Assembly (NCBI GenBank): GCA_016928605.1 | Contig: JAFGKN010000704.1 | Coordinates: 1-5,954 of the forward strand | Length of the DNA stretch: 5,954 bases | Reading direction: 5' to 3' | Source: Planctomycetota bacterium | GTDB taxonomy: Bacteria > Planctomycetota > UBA8108 | In this document: positions 1-3,798 of the stretch, piece by piece | Layout: each line of letters starts with the position of its first letter | How positions within the stretch are numbered: the first letter of the stretch is position 1 | The notes under the pieces: generated by a model | Told to the model about the DNA's origin: nothing | Database searches by the model: none | What the model saw: only the letters and a program-made list of their open reading frames with translations | Program-made: the position numbers and the translations under genes

Positions 1-315
1 AGCACCTGATTTTTTTGCAAATCGTGCCCGCGAGATCCAGCCGCGCCGCGGCGCGGACCAGAGCGCTGCCATCGCCGGATGCCGCCCAGCGAGGTTCTTC
101 GCGCTGGAGAAAGGGCCTCTCCGGCGCCAGCCGCGGGGAGCATCGGGCCTCGAGAGGAGCGAGCCATGCTCGGCGGAGACCTCGCATCGGCGCGCTCCGC
201 TCTGCTCTCCGGATCGGTTAGCATGGGAAGCCTCAGTCACGACCGCAGAGAGCAGCGCCGAGCGGAGCCGGAGGAGGCGCAGACTGCCCCCGCAGAGCTG
301 AGACGAGGAGATGCC
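1..315. other. Region upstream of the sulfatase, no supported gene
   Basis: No gene can be supported here. A run of seven T at 10-16 could be the tail of a terminator whose stem lies left of the window, but the stem is not visible. The sulfatase frame stays open back to the stop at 7-9, with in-frame ATGs at 79, 166 and 223. Codons between 79 and 315 have clearly more A/T at the third position than the sulfatase body, and the amino acids are a mix rich in Arg, Ala, Ser and Glu, so this stretch looks untranslated. A second frame is open from the left edge to a TGA at 299-301 with equally poor codon use; I do not call it. No convincing -35/-10 pair was found. Confidence 0.5.
305..310 (+). promoter_or_regulatory. 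Ribosome binding site of the sulfatase
   Basis: GAGGAG lies 5 bases before the ATG at 316. It supports that ATG over the upstream in-frame ATG at 79, which has no comparable site. A rival site (AGAGGAG, 153-159) precedes the in-frame ATG at 166, so the start choice also rests on the signal peptide that directly follows 316. Confidence 0.6.
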
Positions 316-1773
316 ATGACCGCGATCCTGCAGGCGAGACCATCCCGGATAGCTCTCTTGACGACCCTCCTCCTGGCGGCCGCCGCCGGCCGCGGGGAGA
401 CGAGGCCCGCCGGCGAAACGATGCCCGGCGCGGAGCCGGTGGCCGCCGCCGAGGCGAGGCCAGGCATGGAGCCCAGGCCCGCCGGGCAGACGAGGCCGAA
501 CGTCGTCCTCATCTTCACGGACGACCAGGGGACGATCGACGTGAACTGCTGCGGCGCTGCCGACCTCCACACCCCGAGCCTCGACGCGCTCGCCCGCCGC
601 GGCACTCGCTTCACGCAGTTCTACGTCGCCGCGCCGGTCTGCTCGCCGTCGCGCGCCGCCCTCCTCACCGGGCGCTATCCCCAGCGCGCCGGGCTCGCCG
701 GCAACGCGCCGTCCCACCGAGGAGGCGCCGGCATGCCGGCGGAGCAGGTCACGATCGCCGAGATGCTGAAGGCGGCCGGCTACGCCACCGGCCACGTCGG
801 CAAGTGGCATCTCGGCTACACGCCCGAGACCATGCCGAACGCCCAGGGCTTCGGCGAGTCGTTCGGCCACATGGGCGGCTGCATCGACAACTACTCCCAC
901 TTCTTCTACTGGAGCCCCCCCAACCTCCACGACCTGTGGCGCGACGGCGAGGAGGTCTGGCGCGACGGCGAGTTCTTCGGGGACCTGATGGTCGCCGAGT
1001 GCATCCGGTTCATCGAGAAGAACCGGAGCCGGCCCTTCTTCCTCTACTGGGCCATCAACATGCCGCACTATCCGCTCCAGGCCCAGGAGAGGTTCCGCGC
1101 CATGTACGAGGACCTCGAGGAGCCGCGGAGATCCTACGCGGCGTTCATCTCCACGCTCGACGAGAAGATCGGCAGAGTGGTGGGGAGGATCGACGACCTC
1201 GGCCTGCGCGAGCGCACGATCATCATCTTCCTGAGCGACCACGGCCACTCCGAGGAGATCCGCAACAACTTCGGCGGCAGCGGCGGGAGCGCCGGCCCCC
1301 ACCGCGGGCACAAGTTCACGCTGTGGGAGGGCGGCGTCCGCGTCCCGTGCATCGTCTCCTGGCCGGGCCGCATCCCCGAGAACGAGGTGCGCGGCCAGGT
1401 GGCGATCAGCATGGACTGGCTGCCGACGATCGCGCACTACTGCTCCGCCCCGCTGCCCGAGCGGAGGATCGACGGCAGGAGCATCGCGCAGGTCATCGCA
1501 TCGGCGGAGAGCCCGAGCCCCCACGACGCGCTCCACTGGCACACCGGCGGCGCCAAGGGCCACTGGGCCGTCCGCCGCGGGGAGTGGAAGCTGGTCCACG
1601 GCGGCCCCGCCTCCGAGCTCCGCGGGGTGAAGATCCCGGCGGCGAAGGAGTTCCTCGCCGACCTCTCGGCCGATCCTGGCGAGTCCCGCAACCTCGCCGC
1701 GGAGCACCCGGAGATCGTCGAGAGCCTCACGGAGCTCCACGAGGAGTGGGCGGCGGAGGTCGAGCGGCAGTAG
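316..1773 (+). CDS. Secreted formylglycine-dependent sulfatase (arylsulfatase-like, S1 family)
   Basis: This is a 485-aa type I sulfatase that hydrolyses sulfate esters, probably outside the cytoplasm. Residues 1-25 form a signal peptide (basic start, then a Leu/Ala core). A Pro/Glu/Ala-rich linker covers about 26-59, and the catalytic domain starts at RPNVVLIFTDDQ with metal ligands D69 and D70. The signature PVCSPSRAALLTG carries C109, the residue expected to be converted to formylglycine, and R113. The second signature, GYATGHVGKWH, is at 155-165. H251 (MPHYP), D308-H309 (SDHGH) and K333 (GHKFTLWEGG) complete the usual metal and sulfate-binding set. The C-terminus has the common closing pattern of a WAVRRGEWKLV strand followed by LADLSADPGESRNLA. 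Length is normal for the family. The Cys-type motif implies activation by a formylglycine-generating enzyme or anaerobic maturase encoded elsewhere. The wording around SDHGHS resembles planctomycete sulfatases as I recall them. Substrate cannot be read from the sequence. The start at 316 is chosen for its ribosome site, signal peptide and codon bias; 166 is the alternative. Confidence 0.95.
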   Translation: MTAILQARPSRIALLTTLLLAAAAGRGETRPAGETMPGAEPVAAAEARPGMEPRPAGQTRPNVVLIFTDDQGTIDVNCCGAADLHTPSLDALARRGTRFTQFYVAAPVCSPSRAALLTGRYPQRAGLAGNAPSHRGGAGMPAEQVTIAEMLKAAGYATGHVGKWHLGYTPETMPNAQGFGESFGHMGGCIDNYSHFFYWSPPNLHDLWRDGEEVWRDGEFFGDLMVAECIRFIEKNRSRPFFLYWAINMPHYPLQAQERFRAMYEDLEEPRRSYAAFISTLDEKIGRVVGRIDDLGLRERTIIIFLSDHGHSEEIRNNFGGSGGSAGPHRGHKFTLWEGGVRVPCIVSWPGRIPENEVRGQVAISMDWLPTIAHYCSAPLPERRIDGRSIAQVIASAESPSPHDALHWHTGGAKGHWAVRRGEWKLVHGGPASELRGVKIPAAKEFLADLSADPGESRNLAAEHPEIVESLTELHEEWAAEVERQ

Positions 1774-1958
1774 CGGAGCGGGAAGGGGCTACCATCGACC
1801 GCGCCGCGCCGCTCTCGGCCTCGACCCGCCGCGCGCGAGCGAGTCCGGCATCCTGAACATCCCGCGACCGCCCGGCTCGCGTGGCAGCTCCCGACGCCGC
1901 CGCGGCGCTCCGCCCCCAAGCCCGCGCCAGGCCGGCTGCGACCGCGCAGAGGCCGCCG

Positions 1959-1984
1959 CCGGGAAAAATCTCCATTTTTCTCGG
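1959..1984. repeat. A/T-rich inverted repeat (hairpin A)
   Basis: Arms 1959-1969 and 1974-1984 pair over 11 positions (one G-U) around a four-base CTCC loop. The inner seven pairs, GAAAAAT against ATTTTTC, are perfect and A/T-rich, which stands out in this G/C-rich sequence. As RNA it would form a short hairpin in any transcript reading toward gene 2. It is not a classical terminator, because its T tract lies inside the stem. It could equally be an operator for a dimeric DNA-binding protein. Confidence 0.55.
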
Positions 1985-2000
1985 GCCTTTTCGTGCCCGA
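1981..2000. repeat. Overlapping inverted repeat (hairpin B)
   Basis: TCGGGC (1981-1986) pairs perfectly with GCCCGA (1995-2000) around the eight-base loop CTTTTCGT. It shares bases 1981-1984 with the 3' arm of hairpin A, so the two cannot form together. No T tract follows. A six-pair G/C stem alone is weak evidence in this composition; the overlap with A is what makes it worth listing. Confidence 0.35.
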
Positions 2001-2176
2001 CTTGCGATGTATGGTCAGAGGCGTGAGAGCGCGCCTCCAGCGGCAAGGGCCGCCCGGCGACCGAGAGCCGGCGGGAGATGATGAGGTCGAAAGGTTCTCG
2101 GTCAGGCGCGGCCGGCAGCGGCGCCGCGGATGCCTGCCGATGCGACGGTGAGGGAGCACCCCGCCGCGGCGGGAAA

Positions 2177-2186
2177 GAGAGGAGGG
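2177..2186 (+). promoter_or_regulatory. Ribosome binding site of the dockerin-like gene
   Basis: GAGAGGAGGG, a near-perfect Shine-Dalgarno sequence, ends 9 bases before the ATG at 2196. It also lies 3 bases before an in-frame TTG at 2190, which is too close to be preferred. It supports 2196 over the upstream in-frame ATG at 2130, which would put 22 charged residues ahead of the signal peptide. Confidence 0.7.
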
Positions 2187-2195
2187 CTCTTGAAG

Positions 2196-3722
2196 ATGGC
2201 GAAGGCTTCGAAGCTCGCTTCGGCGTGGATTTCGCTGGCGCTGGCCTCGCTGGCGGCGGGAGGATCGGCCCTCGGCCAGGAGAACGTGAGGACATTCTGC
2301 AGCGGCGGGCCGCTGTGCATCCCGGATACGCTCCGGGTGGTGTTCACCTCCGGCCCCGAGCCCACCTCCATCCTGGAGGTGCCCAGCCTGGCCGTGGGCG
2401 AGCGGGTCGACGCCGAGATCCAGATCGACGTGGTGACGCCCGGCATCCAGGGCTTCTCCTACGGGGTCAAGCACGACACCGCGGCTCTCGACCTCGTCGC
2501 GGACTCGGTGACGACCGCCGGCACGATCCTGGATCCCCTCTTCCCCGGCACGGTCCTCGACACGAGCCACTTCGTGGTGGCGCGCGCCGTGGATGGCGGG
2601 TTCATCTCGGCCGTCGTCCTTTCGCTCACGAGTGCGCCGCTCTACGTGCTTCCCGCCGGCACCCACGCGGTCTGCCGCGCCGGCTACGCGCGCCGCGAGA
2701 CCGGCGAGCCTCTCGACACGCGCGTCGCGTTCGCGCACCGCGAGGTCGCGGTGCCGGGAAGCCCCCCCGTCGACATCACCCTGGTTGTGCCGCCCGATAG
2801 CCTCCAGCCGACCACGCTCGCCGACGGCATCATCCGCGAGACGGGCGGCGGCGAGGTCGAGTGCGGCGACGGCATCGACAACGACGAGGACGGCCGCGTC
2901 GACTGCAACGATCCGGACTGCCAGCGCGGCGGCGCGTGCCCGCCCTGCGACGAGTGGGCCTTCTACTTCGGTCCCGAGGCGGCCGCCGAGCCCCTCGACG
3001 CGCGCGGAGAGGGGAGCCTCGCCGTGAGCCTGCGGTGCGCGACCGGCGCCCTCGGATTCTCGCTGGGCGTGAAGGTGGAGGAGACGGCGGAGGGCTTCGC
3101 CTACTCGTTCTCGTCGGGTCTGGCCACGCACCCCGGCCGCCCGGTCTACCTCACGATCACCGACGAGCAGGCAGAGTCGCGCCAGCCCGCCGCATCCCAC
3201 ACCGCGCTGGCGGGCGGCCCTCCGGTGGCGATCACGCGGGGCGCGGCGATCGCGGAGTTCGCTCCGCAGGACTTCTTCTCCGTCGATCTCGACCCGGCGG
3301 AGGGCGGGCCTGGATTCACCGTCGGCTACATCGCCGACGCCGCCGGCGCGGGGAGCGCGATCCCGGCGACTGCCGACGACCGGAACCTCTGCCCAGCCAC
3401 GGAGATCCTGCGGCTCCACCTCGATGAAGTCCCGGAGAGATTCCAGCGCGGCGATGTGAACGGCGACGGGCGCCTCAACGTGACAGACGTCCCGCTGCTC
3501 CTGCGCGTGGTCCTCGGCCAGATCCCGGCCCCCTTCGACTGCGACGACGCGCTCGACACGAACGACGACGGACATGCGAACATCACCGATGCCCTTCCGC
3601 CGCTCTGGTACCTCTTCCAGAGGGGGCCGCGGCTGCCGGACCCCTTCCGGTGCGGCATCGACTGGACAGACGACGACCTGACCTGCCGGGAATCGAGCCC
3701 GGCTTGCCCTGATGAGGGATGA
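2196..3722 (+). CDS. Secreted protein with two cohesin-like regions and C-terminal dockerin-like EF-hand pair
   Basis: This is a 508-aa exported protein of unknown exact role. Residues 1-28 are a signal peptide (MAKASK, then a Leu/Ala core ending SALGQ). Residues of about 29-215 form a beta-rich region containing IQGFSYGVKHD, a pattern I associate with cohesin-like domains of planctomycete-type secreted proteins. Residues 223-251 are a Cys/Asp-rich linker (CGDGIDNDEDG, then DCNDPDC) like the repeats of MopE-type metal-binding proteins. Residues of about 252-410 hold a second, diverged beta-rich region with the related string LGFSLGVKVE. Residues 417-508 are a dockerin-like module: EF-hand loops DVNGDGRLNVTD (420-431) and DTNDDGHANITD (454-465) keep the Asp/Asn calcium ligands, and a Cys-bounded tail CGIDWTDDDLTC (486-497) closes it. 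Calcium binding is a strong inference; binding a partner cohesin is only possible. No catalytic motif is visible. The gene lies 422 bases after the sulfatase and 76 bases before the next exported protein, so co-expression with the latter is plausible. The start at 2196 is set by the ribosome site and signal peptide. Confidence 0.88.
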   Translation: MAKASKLASAWISLALASLAAGGSALGQENVRTFCSGGPLCIPDTLRVVFTSGPEPTSILEVPSLAVGERVDAEIQIDVVTPGIQGFSYGVKHDTAALDLVADSVTTAGTILDPLFPGTVLDTSHFVVARAVDGGFISAVVLSLTSAPLYVLPAGTHAVCRAGYARRETGEPLDTRVAFAHREVAVPGSPPVDITLVVPPDSLQPTTLADGIIRETGGGEVECGDGIDNDEDGRVDCNDPDCQRGGACPPCDEWAFYFGPEAAAEPLDARGEGSLAVSLRCATGALGFSLGVKVEETAEGFAYSFSSGLATHPGRPVYLTITDEQAESRQPAASHTALAGGPPVAITRGAAIAEFAPQDFFSVDLDPAEGGPGFTVGYIADAAGAGSAIPATADDRNLCPATEILRLHLDEVPERFQRGDVNGDGRLNVTDVPLLLRVVLGQIPAPFDCDDALDTNDDGHANITDALPPLWYLFQRGPRLPDPFRCGIDWTDDDLTCRESSPACPDEG

Positions 3723-3798
3723 GCTCAGCGCGGCCGCCGACGCCGGCCGCCGCGGCGCGCGAGATTCGCAAGAGACACGTTTCGAGAGGGAGATCCAC
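3723..3798. other. 76-base spacer with a G/C-only inverted repeat
   Basis: GCGGCCG (3730-3736) pairs with CGGCCGC (3744-3750) across a seven-base loop. There is no following T tract, so I see no intrinsic terminator, and read-through from the dockerin-like gene into the next gene is likely. The stem could also be chance in such a composition. Confidence 0.35.
3787..3792 (+). promoter_or_regulatory. Ribosome binding site of the TSP3-repeat gene
   Basis: AGGGAG lies 6 bases before the ATG at 3799 and fixes that start. An in-frame ATG at 3829 has no such site and would leave a shorter basic region ahead of the signal-peptide core. Confidence 0.65.

Larger units (their letters stand above)
1774..2195. 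other. 422-base intergenic region and leader of the dockerin-like gene
   Basis: The first 185 bases are almost uniformly G/C and hold no clear terminator with a T tract for the sulfatase. An abrupt A/T-rich island at about 1963-2015 contains two overlapping inverted repeats, listed separately, and is the likeliest place for regulatory sequence or a promoter. Short open frames here (for example a GTG-started 66-codon frame at 1881-2081) have random-looking Ala/Arg/Pro composition and no ribosome site, so none is called. A 14-base G/C palindrome at 2160-2173 sits just before the ribosome binding site of the next gene. Confidence 0.5.

Noticed and set aside
2..301. Frame open from the left edge to a TGA 14 bases before the sulfatase start, possibly the tail of an upstream gene
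   Set aside because: The translation is an Arg/Ser/Pro/Ala mix without motifs, and its third-position G/C is well below that of the real genes.
1234..1248. SDHG in place of the commoner SDNG in the sulfatase metal site
   Set aside because: His at this position occurs in several sulfatase groups and, as I recall, is normal in the planctomycete SDHGHS subtype, so it is not a defect.
1988..2015. Possible -35 (TTTTCG) and -10 (TATGGT) pair with 16-base spacing
   Set aside because: Only a partial match to the consensus (three and four of six bases), and promoter consensus for this lineage is uncertain; kept only as part of the A/T island description.
2160..2173. 14-base palindrome CCCGCCGCGGCGGG just before the ribosome site of gene 2
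   Set aside because: At this G/C content about one such palindrome is expected by chance per window, so a role in translation control is not supported.
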